Source: Methylovirgula sp. (lineage in GTDB: Bacteria > Pseudomonadota > Alphaproteobacteria > Rhizobiales > Beijerinckiaceae). Taken from it: DNA of 64,000 nucleotides. Positions within the stretch are counted from its first letter, which is position 1. Each line of letters begins with the position of its first letter. The notes under the pieces were generated by a model. It made no database searches, was not told the DNA's origin, and saw nothing but the letters and a program-made list of their open reading frames with translations. The stretch is taken from contig NZ_JBBCGP010000001.1 in NCBI RefSeq assembly GCF_037200945.1, forward strand, positions 2,416,501-2,480,500, in the 5' to 3' direction. Both the position numbers and the translations under genes were made by a program. Positions 44,728 through 53,094 of the stretch are shown here, in pieces.

Positions 44728-45045
44728 ATGCCGCTTTCGCAACTTACGACCTGCCTGAACGACGCAGCCGCAGTCTCTTCGTTGATTGCTGGGGGCCTTT
44801 GGCTTGTCTCCGCAACGCGATCTACGCCCTCGGATTTCACGGAAGTGGAAGTAGCCATCGCCGAGGGCGGCCTTACAGATGAAATGGGTGCCCTCGGGCC
44901 GCAGAGTGTGTATGTCAATACAAAGCCGCTGATAGATTTAGCCAACGCGATTAGGCACCAAAGCCAATACAGCGCAATGGCGGCCATCTTCGCCTTTTTG
45001 GCCGCAATTTGTCAGGCCGGAGTCCTCTTAGCTGGTCGCTCTTAA
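44728..45045 (+). CDS. Small membrane protein of unknown function
   Basis: This protein of about 105 residues has a hydrophobic stretch near residues 12-30 (AAAVSSLIAGGLWLVSA) and a second near the C-terminus (YSAMAAIFAFLAAICQAGVLL). Between them is a soluble part with SDFTEVEVAIAEGGLTDEMG. No family was recognised. ATG 44728 or GTG 44707 are both possible; neither has a clear ribosome-binding site. It is divergent from lexA and shares the SOS-box-containing intergenic region, so damage-inducible expression is worth testing. Confidence 0.5.
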   Translation: MPLSQLTTCLNDAAAVSSLIAGGLWLVSATRSTPSDFTEVEVAIAEGGLTDEMGALGPQSVYVNTKPLIDLANAIRHQSQYSAMAAIFAFLAAICQAGVLLAGRS

Positions 45046-45050
45046 AGGCT

Positions 45051-45143
45051 TCATTTTTTCGGATCGCTTGGCTTAGGTTGCCGATCTGGTTTTGCCACAA
45101 CCTTCGCAAAGGCTCGGTCAAAATCCTTCGGATCATTGCTCAT
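45051..45143 (-). CDS. Possible very small protein (30 residues)
   Basis: An ATG at 45143 opens a short frame reading MSNDPKDFDRAFAKVVAKPD and ending QPKPSDPKK. Its charged, Asp-Phe-rich start and Pro/Lys tail resemble small cytosolic proteins seen in related genomes. Upstream in the same frame are 18 sense codons (through THIREAAHELE) without a start codon, so it may be the end of a decayed gene. There is no clear ribosome-binding site. Confidence 0.3.
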   Translation of the reverse strand: MSNDPKDFDRAFAKVVAKPDRQPKPSDPKK

Positions 45144-45189
45144 TTCAAGCTCGTGCGCAGCTTCGCGAATGTGGGTCGCGCCAAGCCAC

Positions 45190-45630
45190 CTACCTCAGCC
45201 CGATGACGAGTCCGCTCAGGTCGGCGTTCACCATCAGGCCGACTTGAAAGCCTTCCAATTCCAACACAGCGCCCTTGTCGTTGGCGAGCCGGATGAGGCG
45301 GGCGCCGACACCAACCGTGGCACCCGCACCAGCCGCGCCATAGACGCCTGCAATGTCCGATGGCCGGTAGATGTGGAGAACCCGTCCACGCAAAGTCGTA
45401 TGCGACAGGCCGAAGACAAGCCCGGCATCGACGCCGCCGACGGTCAGCGCATAACGCCGCCCGTGGAAATACAGGCTGCCGCCGCCGCCATTCGCGCCAA
45501 CGAACCAGCCACCCTTCACGATGGACAGGCGCACGGTGCCGCTGTCGGCAAACGCGGAGGTAGACGAACTCAGAGCAAAAAGGGCCAGCAGACCGACGAG
45601 GCTTGCTCGAACCCGATGAGACAGATGCAT
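45190..45630 (-). CDS. Exported Gly-rich protein of unknown function
   Basis: The protein has 146 residues with a signal peptide (VRASLVGLLALFALSSST, cut near AFADS). The mature part alternates beta strands and Gly turns: GTVRLSIVKGGWFVGANGGG, GSLYFHGRRYALTVGGVDAG, VYGAAGAGATVGVGARLIRL and LEGFQVGLMVNADLSGLVIG. This looks like a periplasmic or outer-membrane-associated beta protein. I do not recognise the family. The start is an ATG at 45630 with GGGGGAAGC upstream. Confidence 0.7.
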   Translation of the reverse strand: MHLSHRVRASLVGLLALFALSSSTSAFADSGTVRLSIVKGGWFVGANGGGGSLYFHGRRYALTVGGVDAGLVFGLSHTTLRGRVLHIYRPSDIAGVYGAAGAGATVGVGARLIRLANDKGAVLELEGFQVGLMVNADLSGLVIGLR

Positions 45631-45842
45631 GGTGCTTCCCCCCTGAAACCCTGTTGCGCAGTCCCGTCAGCCTATATCAGCGACGAAAAGAAAACCAATT
45701 CCCGGGAGCCAGCTCTAAATCGGGTCGCGAGACGGGCGTCTTTCTGCGCTCGGCGTAGCTATTCGTTCATCTCAATTTTTAAGAGCGGGGCAACCAATAT
45801 CACTCATGCTGCCGAGATTATTTAAAAAACGGTGATTGCGAA

Positions 45843-46118
45843 ATGAAAGTTTATGCCATTGTTTGCGACTTTGTCGCGAGGGATGCACATCCCGATTTTT
45901 TTGGATGTCTTGAGGCTCTGGGCGAAGCCTGGTGCCACGTCAATGAATCGATCTGGCTCGTCAAGACGTCATTGTCGCCTCGACAAATCAAGTTACGCCT
46001 GTCGCCGCATCTGAACGATTGCGATCAGCTGCTCATCCTCTTTTGTACGCAGGGCGCTTGGCAAGGCTACAACGACATTTCTGCGCTCGGGCTCAAGGCC
46101 GTCTTCCAAGCGCAATAA
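45843..46118 (+). CDS. Small Cas2/VapD-like ferredoxin-fold protein (SinR-type), not CRISPR-linked
   Basis: The protein has 91 residues with the beta-alpha-beta pattern MKVYAIVCDFVARDAHPDFF, GCLEALGEAWCHVNESIWLV, KTSLSPRQIKLRLSPHLNDC and QLLILFCTQGAWQGYN. The WxHxxxSxWLVxTxL and SPHLxxxDxLLI pattern is like short stand-alone proteins of the Cas2-like fold. There are no cas genes or repeats nearby. The ATG has AAATGA directly ahead and only a weak ribosome-binding site. It converges on the glycan synthase gene with 9 bases between. Confidence 0.6.
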   Translation: MKVYAIVCDFVARDAHPDFFGCLEALGEAWCHVNESIWLVKTSLSPRQIKLRLSPHLNDCDQLLILFCTQGAWQGYNDISALGLKAVFQAQ

Positions 46119-46127
46119 GCCGCCGGA

Positions 46128-48074
46128 TCAGGCGGCCAGTCGCTTGAACAGCGTCGCGAAGAGGTGCCTCAGTCTGACTTGGGGCACTTCATTGGCATAG
46201 CCGCCGGTGAACAGCAGGGCGATGAGATGACGCCGTGTTTGCCGATCCAGATTAAATTTCACGGCGACGCCATCTTGGGACTGGCGGACCTGGGTAAACG
46301 GCGCTTCGATTCCGTTGGAAAGCAGGAGCGATCCCTGGTCGTCTGCACGCAGACGTCCAAAGTCCATCATCAGATGAGCCCCGCCCAGAGAAATATCACG
46401 CAGGACGCAGGGGACTTGCGTGCCATTTGCGAGATGCACAGTCGCGTGCTCTCCGGAATTGAAGCGCTCCTCGACACGCCTTCGCGGGACTTCAACGCAA
46501 ACTGCGCAGGCAATGACGAGGATCGCAATATTGAAAATGCTCCAGAAGACATTCAGGGCATATCCATCCGTTCCGTAGACGGGAGAAAATTGCGCCGTGT
46601 TCCGTGCAATCCCGAGCATCGTCGTCAACGCGATTGCCGCGAAGGGAAGCAGATAACGCCATTGGATAACGACTCGATCTGCGGAAATTCCCTTGGCCGT
46701 GACTTTGAACGGATGACCCCATGGCTTGACCAGCGCGATAGCGACGGTCGCGACCATCGAGAAGCTCATCAGCAATTGCGTCACGTCCGTCATGATCGGG
46801 ACAATGCGCTTGCGGGCGTAAAAGGCCATGAAGAAAGTCGAGCATACGACATAGGGCGCAAGGTAACAGAGCATCCCCGCAGCGGTGCTGGAGATGACGG
46901 CCGTCTGCGTCCACCAATAGACAAGTGGCGCGGTGATCATGAGCAATTTGAAGGGCGCATTGCTGATCCAGTAAAGCGCGCCGTCGAAGGACGAAATCCG
47001 GTTGATGAGACCGATCTTTGCGGGCCCCGCGAACGACCACCGCGTGTACATCTGCTGAATCGCACCGAGGCACCAGCGCGAACGCTGTGAAATGTAGCTG
47101 CTGAGACCCTCGGGCGCGAGCCCCATGCTGAGCATCTCGTTGAGAAATATCGTGCGAAAGCCGTGTTCGCCAAATTTGAAGGAGGTGAGCATATCCTCCG
47201 TCACGGTTTCGGTGGCCATCCCGCCGGCGGCGACGAGTGCATCGACACGAAACACAGCCGAAGTTCCGCAGCAGAATGCGGCGCCCCACGCGTCTTTTGA
47301 ATCAAGCAACGTGTTGAAGAAGAAACGCTGCTCGTCAGGCCAGACGCGCGTCATCGCCAGATTGTTTTGTATCGGATCCGGATTGACGAAATGCTGCGGT
47401 GTCTGGACGATCCCGATGTCAGGCTCGGCGAAGAGCCCGAGAGTTCGCTTCAGAATATGACGATAAGGCACGAAATCCGCGTCGAGAACCAGGACAAACT
47501 CCGGCCGCCGGCCGGTCGATAGCGCATGCTGCAAACCGTTGTTGATGTTCCCTGCCTTCGCTTGGGCGCCCTTCACGCGGCGGGCATAATGAATGCCAAG
47601 GTCTTCCGCCAATTGTTCGACCCAGTCGCGTGCGCCATCATCGAGAATCCAGACGCGCAGATCGGGGTGATCGATTGCCTTCGCGCCAACGATTGTTCGC
47701 TCGAGAATGTTATAAGGCTCGTTATAAGTGGTGATGAAAACATCGACAGGTGTTGCGGCGAGCAAGGGGGACGTCTTCGTCGGCGGCGTCCGGCCGCTGC
47801 GCCGAGACATGAACAGAATAACGCTCATGGAGCTGCATATCGACATCGTCTCGAAAGCAAAGAACAGCCACGCCCATGTCTGCTGGAAAACATCCTGATT
47901 TACAGGCATCGAATATTCGAAGCGCCACCAAACGTAACGCGCCGCGAGCGCTATACACAGAGCGGAGAATAGTGCACGCACGACGCCTGCGAGGCGGGTT
48001 TCGAATTGAACGAGGAGCGCAGCTACGCCGACGCTGAGGAAAAGCGGGCCAAAAGAGCCGATATCAAGCGACAT
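46128..48074 (-). CDS. Membrane beta-glycan synthase (GT2, BcsA/BgsA-like) with PilZ-like domain
   Basis: The protein has 648 residues. Membrane helices lie at about 10-48 and 65-90, then a GT2 domain with the catalytic set DDG (146-148), DAD (198-200), TED (292-294) and QRSRW (330-334), then five or so helices to about 530. The C-terminal part (about 535-630) has an Arg-rich VPRRRVEERF and DISLGGAHL, which match the RxxxR and D/NxSxxG motifs of PilZ, so c-di-GMP activation is likely. It would polymerise and export a beta-glucan from UDP-glucose. Its partner is the HlyD-like gene 8 bases upstream. This pair resembles bgsBA (mixed-linkage beta-glucan) more than a bcs operon, since no BcsB, BcsC or BcsZ is present. 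Confidence 0.85.
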   Translation of the reverse strand: MSLDIGSFGPLFLSVGVAALLVQFETRLAGVVRALFSALCIALAARYVWWRFEYSMPVNQDVFQQTWAWLFFAFETMSICSSMSVILFMSRRSGRTPPTKTSPLLAATPVDVFITTYNEPYNILERTIVGAKAIDHPDLRVWILDDGARDWVEQLAEDLGIHYARRVKGAQAKAGNINNGLQHALSTGRRPEFVLVLDADFVPYRHILKRTLGLFAEPDIGIVQTPQHFVNPDPIQNNLAMTRVWPDEQRFFFNTLLDSKDAWGAAFCCGTSAVFRVDALVAAGGMATETVTEDMLTSFKFGEHGFRTIFLNEMLSMGLAPEGLSSYISQRSRWCLGAIQQMYTRWSFAGPAKIGLINRISSFDGALYWISNAPFKLLMITAPLVYWWTQTAVISSTAAGMLCYLAPYVVCSTFFMAFYARKRIVPIMTDVTQLLMSFSMVATVAIALVKPWGHPFKVTAKGISADRVVIQWRYLLPFAAIALTTMLGIARNTAQFSPVYGTDGYALNVFWSIFNIAILVIACAVCVEVPRRRVEERFNSGEHATVHLANGTQVPCVLRDISLGGAHLMMDFGRLRADDQGSLLLSNGIEAPFTQVRQSQDGVAVKFNLDRQTRRHLIALLFTGGYANEVPQVRLRHLFATLFKRLAA

Positions 48075-48082
48075 GGTCTTGA

Positions 48083-49342
48083 TCAGGGCAGGGAGTTGCG
48101 GATGCGTGAAGCGAAATCCGACTCATTCGACGGCAACACGACGCGTGCCCGGCGGCCGACCAGACATCCTCTCTCGCCGTCGATGCGAATGCGCACGGTT
48201 GCTGTCGCGCCTTTCTCTTCAAACGGAATCGCCGCGAGATTGTGATCGCCATCGGTCGGATCGCTGGTGACGGATGCGACGCGGCCATATCGTTTCGCCG
48301 TCTCTCCGGAGATCATGAATTCTACTTTGCTTTCCGCCGAGATGTCAGGAACACGGGCCTGCGGCACGTCGGCAATGATGAAGGCCGAGTTACAATCCAC
48401 AATCTCGGCAATCGGCTCGCCGGCGTTGATACGCTCGCCCTGCGCGGCATTTATCTTCCAGATCATGCCCGCGGTCGGCGCAACCATGATCGCGGTGCGC
48501 ATTTTGGCGATGCGCGCTTCCTCGCTCGCGAGACGCCCCATGGTTTCGCCGATATCCGAGACGATGAACTGGCGCTGTTGGGTTAGGTCTTGAAGCCGGA
48601 TCGTGATCTCGTCTTCGCGCTGTTGCGAATACGGCGTATCGGTCGAACCGGGATCGGTGATGATTCCACTTTTGATCGCGGCCAGTTGCGCTTCAAAAGA
48701 AACAATTCGGCCGCGCTGGGCTTCCGCCTCGTTGAGAGCCGTGCCGAAGTCGGCTTTGGCCTTATCCAGATCGGCGGTTGAGGAGAAGCCACGCTCTGCC
48801 AACACAGAACGACGATCGAGCGTCTGTTTCGCTTCATCGCGGCGATAGTTCAACGCCAGGAGCTGATCTTGGGCTTCCGTCAACGAACCCTGAATGCGAG
48901 CCGAGCTCCACTCTTTGAAATAATCGGCGCGACGCTGTAAGGCAGCCCTCAAAGTTTCAAGGGAATTCATTTCCACGGAAACGACCGCGAGTTCGGCGCG
49001 CGTCCGCGTAAGGTGCTCGCGCAAATCGATGAGGTGCAAGTTGTTGACGCGGTCGTCGGTCACCGTCGCAATGCGATCATTTTGATGGACCAGATCGCCG
49101 ACCTTTAATGGCATGGCATAAACGACGCCATCAATCGGCGTCCGTAGCGGAACCGTATAGGAAGAGACCACGGCGTTATCGGTCACGACAGCGAACTCAT
49201 TGGAAAGAATCGCGTAGCCGCCGACGGTCAGGACGGTCACCGTAGCCCCGAGTTTGGCGAGTCGTAGCCACGGCAAATGGAAAGTTAAGCCGACGGCATT
49301 GGGGGCGGGCTGCACCGAGGCCCGTGTTGAAAATTCACTCAT
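48083..49342 (-). CDS. HlyD-family membrane fusion protein partner of the glycan synthase (BgsB-like)
   Basis: The protein has 419 residues with one membrane helix at about 33-52 (LGATVTVLTVGGYAILSNEF). This is followed by the adaptor start AVVTDNAVVSSYTVPLRTPI, a long coiled-coil hairpin (about 100-260), a lipoyl half (ATAGMIW-type) and a C-terminal barrel ending NLAAIPFEEKGATATVRI. It probably carries the glucan through the periplasm. It is the first gene of the pair, 8 bases before the synthase. A 675-base gene-free region lies upstream. Confidence 0.85.
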   Translation of the reverse strand: MSEFSTRASVQPAPNAVGLTFHLPWLRLAKLGATVTVLTVGGYAILSNEFAVVTDNAVVSSYTVPLRTPIDGVVYAMPLKVGDLVHQNDRIATVTDDRVNNLHLIDLREHLTRTRAELAVVSVEMNSLETLRAALQRRADYFKEWSSARIQGSLTEAQDQLLALNYRRDEAKQTLDRRSVLAERGFSSTADLDKAKADFGTALNEAEAQRGRIVSFEAQLAAIKSGIITDPGSTDTPYSQQREDEITIRLQDLTQQRQFIVSDIGETMGRLASEEARIAKMRTAIMVAPTAGMIWKINAAQGERINAGEPIAEIVDCNSAFIIADVPQARVPDISAESKVEFMISGETAKRYGRVASVTSDPTDGDHNLAAIPFEEKGATATVRIRIDGERGCLVGRRARVVLPSNESDFASRIRNSLP

Positions 49343-50017
49343 TATCCACCAATAAAAAAAAAAAGAGCAGCTACAAAACGCGCTGTGAAAAGATGCTGCG
49401 CGGCAAATCTGAACAGCCGATAAACTCGGCGATGCTCTTCAAATTTCAGTAAAATCCAAGTTAACGCAAATATGCGCAACGAGTTGTTAGGCATTTTTGA
49501 CTTCGCGAGATTGTTTGTGGGGTAGGTAAATTAGGGTCAACGCGGATGCGACAAACGGCGTTGGCCACGCGATTTCGGGATAAGCCAACACGCATTGTCG
49601 TTGCGAATGATGAGGGTCTATCGGGCCGGGCGGCAAACTTAGCTTGTGAGCTTCGATCTAATTCGCGTTGAGCGATTGTATTTCTGCCAAGCGTCCCCAT
49701 TTGTACATCAGCGCTCGATGTATCGGTGACTTGCCGATGAGTTCTGCCGAGCTGACGTCCTCTTTTCACAAGGCGATTTTTGCGGCTCGCAGTTTGGCGG
49801 CCATGTTTGGCCGTGTCGATCTCTCGGATTGCAGGTTTGCGCGCGGATCAGAAGCTCAGCTTCAACCTGTCGAGCGATGAAGCGAAATGGAGAGTGGAGC
49901 GACTTCGACATTGCATGCGGCACCGGACCGACCACGGATGTACTGGCGGTCCGGTGCGGTGTGGTTCTGCAAAAGCGTTTGATGCGAGTCCAGCAATCCG
50001 GATCTGGGAGTTTACGC
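49343..50017. other. Long gene-free region upstream of the glycan operon
   Basis: This stretch of 675 bases has no convincing gene on either strand; frames that stay open lack protein-like composition. It begins with a poly-A tract (about 49352-49364 region) close to the adaptor start and is AT-richer than its neighbours to about 49540. It must hold the glycan operon promoter. Confidence 0.5.
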
Positions 50018-50341
50018 ATGCATTATCTCGGCGGGATTACCGGCAGCGGTATGTTGACGTGTGATGGCGAGAACATCGCGCGTGTTTCTTATGACTTTGA
50101 TGGTTTCCGCCGACCCTCTTCGGAAATTGTCGGCAATGGGCAGATCACATTCGCTGTCAGCGCGTTGAAAGATGTGTTCGGCCGCGACGTCCAGATTCAG
50201 ACGGACGACGGGAAGCTTCTCAAGCTCAGATTCTCCGAAAAGACGATGGATCCCCGCGCCGAGGTCGCGCATGTGGACGTTTTTGGAGACTTGGCGTCGT
50301 TCACCCAGGAATCGCACCGCGAGGAGCCGGAAACCCTCTAA
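50018..50341 (+). CDS. Hypothetical protein
   Basis: The protein has about 107 residues with MHYLGGITGSGMLTCDGENI, ARVSYDFDGFRRPSSEIVGN, then VSALKDVFGRDVQIQTDDGK and a charged end with EEPETL. The repeated strand-turn pattern suggests a compact beta fold. ATG 50018 is favoured by GGGAG placed 8 bases before; the frame is open back to 49829 without protein-like composition. The family is not recognised. Confidence 0.55.
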   Translation: MHYLGGITGSGMLTCDGENIARVSYDFDGFRRPSSEIVGNGQITFAVSALKDVFGRDVQIQTDDGKLLKLRFSEKTMDPRAEVAHVDVFGDLASFTQESHREEPETL

Positions 50342-50420
50342 TCCTCAGATCAGCTTGTGCCTGCGGTTTATTAAATCAGCATGCAGCAACAGTGCTAGGA
50401 TTCATGATGATGCCTTCACA

Positions 50421-50834
50421 ATGATGCTTTCGCCCGCCCAGTGCCGCGGCGCCCGCGGCCTTCTCGATTGGTCGCGACGACAGCTTGCGCTCGCCGCGAA
50501 TATCGACATTGCCAATATCCTGGAATTGGAAGCTGATGAAGGGCACGTGCCTGCGGCCGTTGGCGATGCGCTCCGCGGGGCATTCGAAAGCGGCGGAATT
50601 ATTTTTATTCCTGAAGACAGTGAGGGCGCCGGAGTCCGCTTGCGCAAGCCGCGCGAGAATAGCGCGGAACTAACACGCCGGATCGATACGATCGAAGACA
50701 ATCTGGCGAAAACGGAGGGACCGTCGGCCCAGACACCGGAAGGCGGCATGCGGACACTTGAGCGCGCCCATAAGCGCAACGCCGTTACGAAGTTGAAAAA
50801 CCGGCGAACAAAACTGAAAGAGAAAGCTAAGTGA
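50421..50834 (+). CDS. XRE-type helix-turn-helix protein
   Basis: The protein has about 137 residues. The first 80 match the short alphaproteobacterial XRE form: MLSPAQCRGARGLLDWSRRQ, LALAANIDIANILELEADEG, then GDALRGAFESGGIIFIPEDS and GAGVRLRKP. The C-terminal third is highly charged (TRRIDTIEDNLAK, then a Lys/Arg-rich end), unusual for this group, and could be a coiled coil plus a basic tail. It probably binds DNA as a small regulator. The start codon (50421 or 50424) has no strong ribosome-binding site. Confidence 0.7.
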   Translation: MMLSPAQCRGARGLLDWSRRQLALAANIDIANILELEADEGHVPAAVGDALRGAFESGGIIFIPEDSEGAGVRLRKPRENSAELTRRIDTIEDNLAKTEGPSAQTPEGGMRTLERAHKRNAVTKLKNRRTKLKEKAK

Positions 50835-50848
50835 AGGCTATTCAACGT

Positions 50849-51022
50849 TCACAACGAGCCTTCGAGAACATCTTTCGGCAGCGGCGCCAGCGCGTAGACA
50901 AAGCTAGCTTTGAGCATTGGGTTCCAGATTTGCGGCATCGTATCGATGAGAATGGATGCGAAGTGGGCTTGCCCAAGTAATTTTTTAGCTTTCGCCAAAT
51001 GATCGCCAATCGCGTTCGTCAT
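50849..51022 (-). CDS. Possible small protein
   Basis: The frame of about 57 residues starts MTNAIGDHLAKAKKLLGQAH and continues with FASILIDTMPQIWNPMLKAS and FVYALAPLPKDVLEG, which is helix-like and protein-like. It overlaps the preceding small gene by 38 bases. No family, motif or ribosome-binding site was found, so it is uncertain. Confidence 0.35.
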   Translation of the reverse strand: MTNAIGDHLAKAKKLLGQAHFASILIDTMPQIWNPMLKASFVYALAPLPKDVLEGSL

Positions 51023-51170
51023 TGCGTGCACGGGGATTATATCCGGCCTGAGCGCCGAATTCCCTATCCATCTTTTCGAAGATGGCTTTGACCACGTAAG
51101 CTAATCGTTTGGCGTCCTCGGGCGTTGCGGCCGCGCCATATCGATCCTGCAGTTCGTCTTCAATGACCAT
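50985..51170 (-). CDS. Small hypothetical protein
   Basis: The protein of about 61 residues reads MVIEDELQDRYGAAATPEDA, KRLAYVVKAIFEKMDREFGA and ends DERDWRSFGES. It is helical and acidic. Its ATG comes just after the stop of the gene before it (51173), suggesting coupled translation. The family is not recognised. Confidence 0.45.
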   Translation of the reverse strand: MVIEDELQDRYGAAATPEDAKRLAYVVKAIFEKMDREFGAQAGYNPRARNDERDWRSFGES

Positions 51171-51172
51171 TA

Positions 51173-51397
51173 TCAAAGAACGGCTTCGACTTGCTCCGCC
51201 ATGATCTGGTGTTCAAGAACGACGCGCTCGTAGGGCTCTTTGACGCTCTTGATCCGGTATTGAAGCTCCGTTCCGAGCGGCGGCAATCGTGCGATTACGA
51301 CGAAGGCCGCGTCGACCTTCAAAAAGTGCCGAAGGCCCGTGTTGAGCAGGACGGTTTCGCCCGGCTGGAAAAGATATTGCGTATCTTGGCTGCTCAT
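51173..51397 (-). CDS. Small hypothetical protein
   Basis: The protein of about 74 residues starts MSSQDTQYLFQPGETVLLNT and continues GLRHFLKVDAAFVVIARLPP, ELQYRIKSVKEPYERVVLEH. The middle QYRIKSxxEPYERVV is the kind of short beta-barrel motif seen in small Hyphomicrobiales proteins next to transcription-related genes. The exact family is not recognised. It leads two smaller overlapping frames on the same strand. Confidence 0.5.
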   Translation of the reverse strand: MSSQDTQYLFQPGETVLLNTGLRHFLKVDAAFVVIARLPPLGTELQYRIKSVKEPYERVVLEHQIMAEQVEAVL

Positions 51398-51430
51398 CGT
51401 GAAAATCCTGTGCTTACCTGAGGACTGCAA

Positions 51431-51845
51431 TCCCGGTGCGGCAATCCATGCGTGTGAAACAACGGCGCTGGATCGCTGCGCCCGAATGATATTTTTCTCA
51501 AATGACTCGCGTCAGAGGAGGCACCTGATCTGGCTTGTCTCGGGCTGCCTCGGCGAGCAGCTTTTAGCCAGTCGGCTTTTCGGAAAGCGGGCAGCGGATG
51601 CGTCAGCGGGACACGCTGCAAAGCAGCAATTTATTTTACTGCATCCGCAAGAATAGCGAATTATTCACAAAATTACTAGCTACGACGCGGATTTTATTTT
51701 TCATAATTGGCTGAGCCATGCTGATACTCTGCGCGCCGCACGTTCGCGCCATGCAGGCGCGCCAGCGAAAACCACGCGCCAACGTCACCGATTGAGGTAT
51801 CTTCAGCATCTGTCCAACCCTCCGTGACGTAGATTGGAGGACCTC
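51431..51845. other. Gene-free region
   Basis: This 415-base stretch separates the small minus-strand genes from the membrane protein on the plus strand. I saw no gene, tRNA or strong terminator in it. Confidence 0.4.
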
Positions 51846-52391
51846 ATGATCGAGCAGGCGAGTTCGCACAAACGCATCGCGTGGGTGATCCACGAGCTGA
51901 AGAGCTTCCTGGCCATCGTCCTTTATTTATGGGTGGTGTTCGGATTGTATGTGCTCAACGAGAGCATCATCATGGGGAAGGAGCATATCAATTTTGCGTC
52001 TCACGGCTTTGCCCTGATCAACGCGATCGTCCTCGGCAAAGTGCTTCTCGTCGCGGAAGACATGAATTTCGCGGACCGATTCAAACGGGGCCCTCTGGTC
52101 TTCCCCATTGTTTATAAGGCGCTTGCCTTTTCCATCCTGTTCGTTGTGTTTCATATCGGCGAAAGTATGCTGGTCGGACTTTTCCATGGCCGGCGCGCCG
52201 TTGAAAGCTTTCCCACCATTGGTGGCGGCACACCGGAGGGTTTCCTGTGTGTCATTGCGATTATGTTTGTCTCTCTCCTGCCGTTCTTTGCCTTTCGGGA
52301 AATCGGGCGGGTCATCGGAGAGGACAGGCTTTGGGCGCTGCTCTTCAAGCGCGGCGCCGTCGCGACCGAGCTTCGGTCCTCGCAGGGCTGA
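51846..52391 (+). CDS. Four-helix inner membrane protein of unknown function
   Basis: The protein has about 181 residues. Hydrophobic segments are near residues 20-40 (FLAIVLYLWVVFGLYVL), 55-75 (GFALINAIVLGKVLLVA), 85-115 (FPIVYKALAFSILFVVFHIG) and 130-150 (GFLCVIAIMFVSLLPFFAF). ATG 51846 has GGAGGA 5-6 bases upstream, a strong site. Charged ends (HKRIAWVIHELKS at the start) suggest a cytosolic N-terminus. I do not recognise a named family. Confidence 0.75.
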   Translation: MIEQASSHKRIAWVIHELKSFLAIVLYLWVVFGLYVLNESIIMGKEHINFASHGFALINAIVLGKVLLVAEDMNFADRFKRGPLVFPIVYKALAFSILFVVFHIGESMLVGLFHGRRAVESFPTIGGGTPEGFLCVIAIMFVSLLPFFAFREIGRVIGEDRLWALLFKRGAVATELRSSQG

Positions 52392-52437
52392 CAATTGCAT
52401 GAGCCGATGTCGGGCTCAGCGAGCCGAGCAAAGCCGG

Positions 52438-52683
52438 TCAGCACTCTTCGGGCACTTTGCTGAAGCGTTCACACAGCGATTTCATCAGCGTTATGGCTTC
52501 CGGCCCGCAGAAGGAATTGTAGCGTGCGTTGACGCAATTCTTCGCGGTCTTTAGAACGCCTTGGATTTCGCTGCGCTCGAGCACGCCTTTTTGCTCTAGC
52601 GTTTCAAGCAGCGCGAACAGAACCGCGCTGCTGACGACGGCGAGGCTTTTTTCCGAGGTGAGAGGGCTTGAATGGGTCGGCAT
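52438..52683 (-). CDS. Small hypothetical protein
   Basis: The protein of about 81 residues reads SEKSLAVVSSAVLFALLETL, EQKGVLERSEIQGVLKTAKN, then YNSFCGPEAITLMKSLCERF. It appears helical, with Cys residues at three positions. An AGGAGCG lies about 7 bases before the ATG. It is convergent with the membrane protein gene. The function is unknown. Confidence 0.6.
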   Translation of the reverse strand: MPTHSSPLTSEKSLAVVSSAVLFALLETLEQKGVLERSEIQGVLKTAKNCVNARYNSFCGPEAITLMKSLCERFSKVPEEC

Positions 52684-52769
52684 CGGTCACGCTCCTGTGA
52701 CCCGAATGCTAGCGTCCCGCGCAGCATTGTAAATAATGGAATGGTCCCAAGCGTAAAACGCCGGGTAAC

Positions 52770-52955
52770 TCAGTGGATATGAAGCAGTTGGCCGATGATC
52801 TTGGCCGCGGCTACGCCGATAGAGGCGATGACGGCCAACCCGCAAAGCCCGGCTATTCCGGCGCCGATGTAGAAAACAATGCGCCGCAGGTGCCCCTCGG
52901 CGGTCGGCGGGAACTCAAGCTTGACGTCACGCGCTGGTGTCAGGTCGAATTGCAT
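52770..52955 (-). CDS. Small single-helix membrane protein
   Basis: The protein of about 61 residues has a short polar N-terminus (MQFDLTPARDVKLEFPPTAE) and one hydrophobic helix at about residues 30-53 (IVFYIGAGIAGLCGLAVIAS). AGGA lies 5 bases before ATG 52955; ATG 52976 is an alternative. No known family. Confidence 0.55.
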   Translation of the reverse strand: MQFDLTPARDVKLEFPPTAEGHLRRIVFYIGAGIAGLCGLAVIASIGVAAAKIIGQLLHIH

Positions 52956-53094
52956 GGCTTCCTGCTCATTTTTCAATCAGCCATCATAGACGACGGTCAG
53001 CCGATCGCAAGGGGGTGGCCGCCGCCGGCCAAAATCGGGCGGTCTTGTGGGCGGCGGCGGATCGGTGCAGTCCTCGACGATGAGGGGAGGGGCA

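Noticed and set aside
45843..46118. Possible CRISPR system suggested by a Cas2-like protein
   Set aside because: There is no Cas1 or other cas gene and no repeat-spacer array anywhere in the window.
49461..50019. Two minus-strand frames of about 100 codons in the region before the glycan operon
   Set aside because: Composition is not protein-like, they overlap each other and a plus-strand gene, and no ribosome-binding site was seen.
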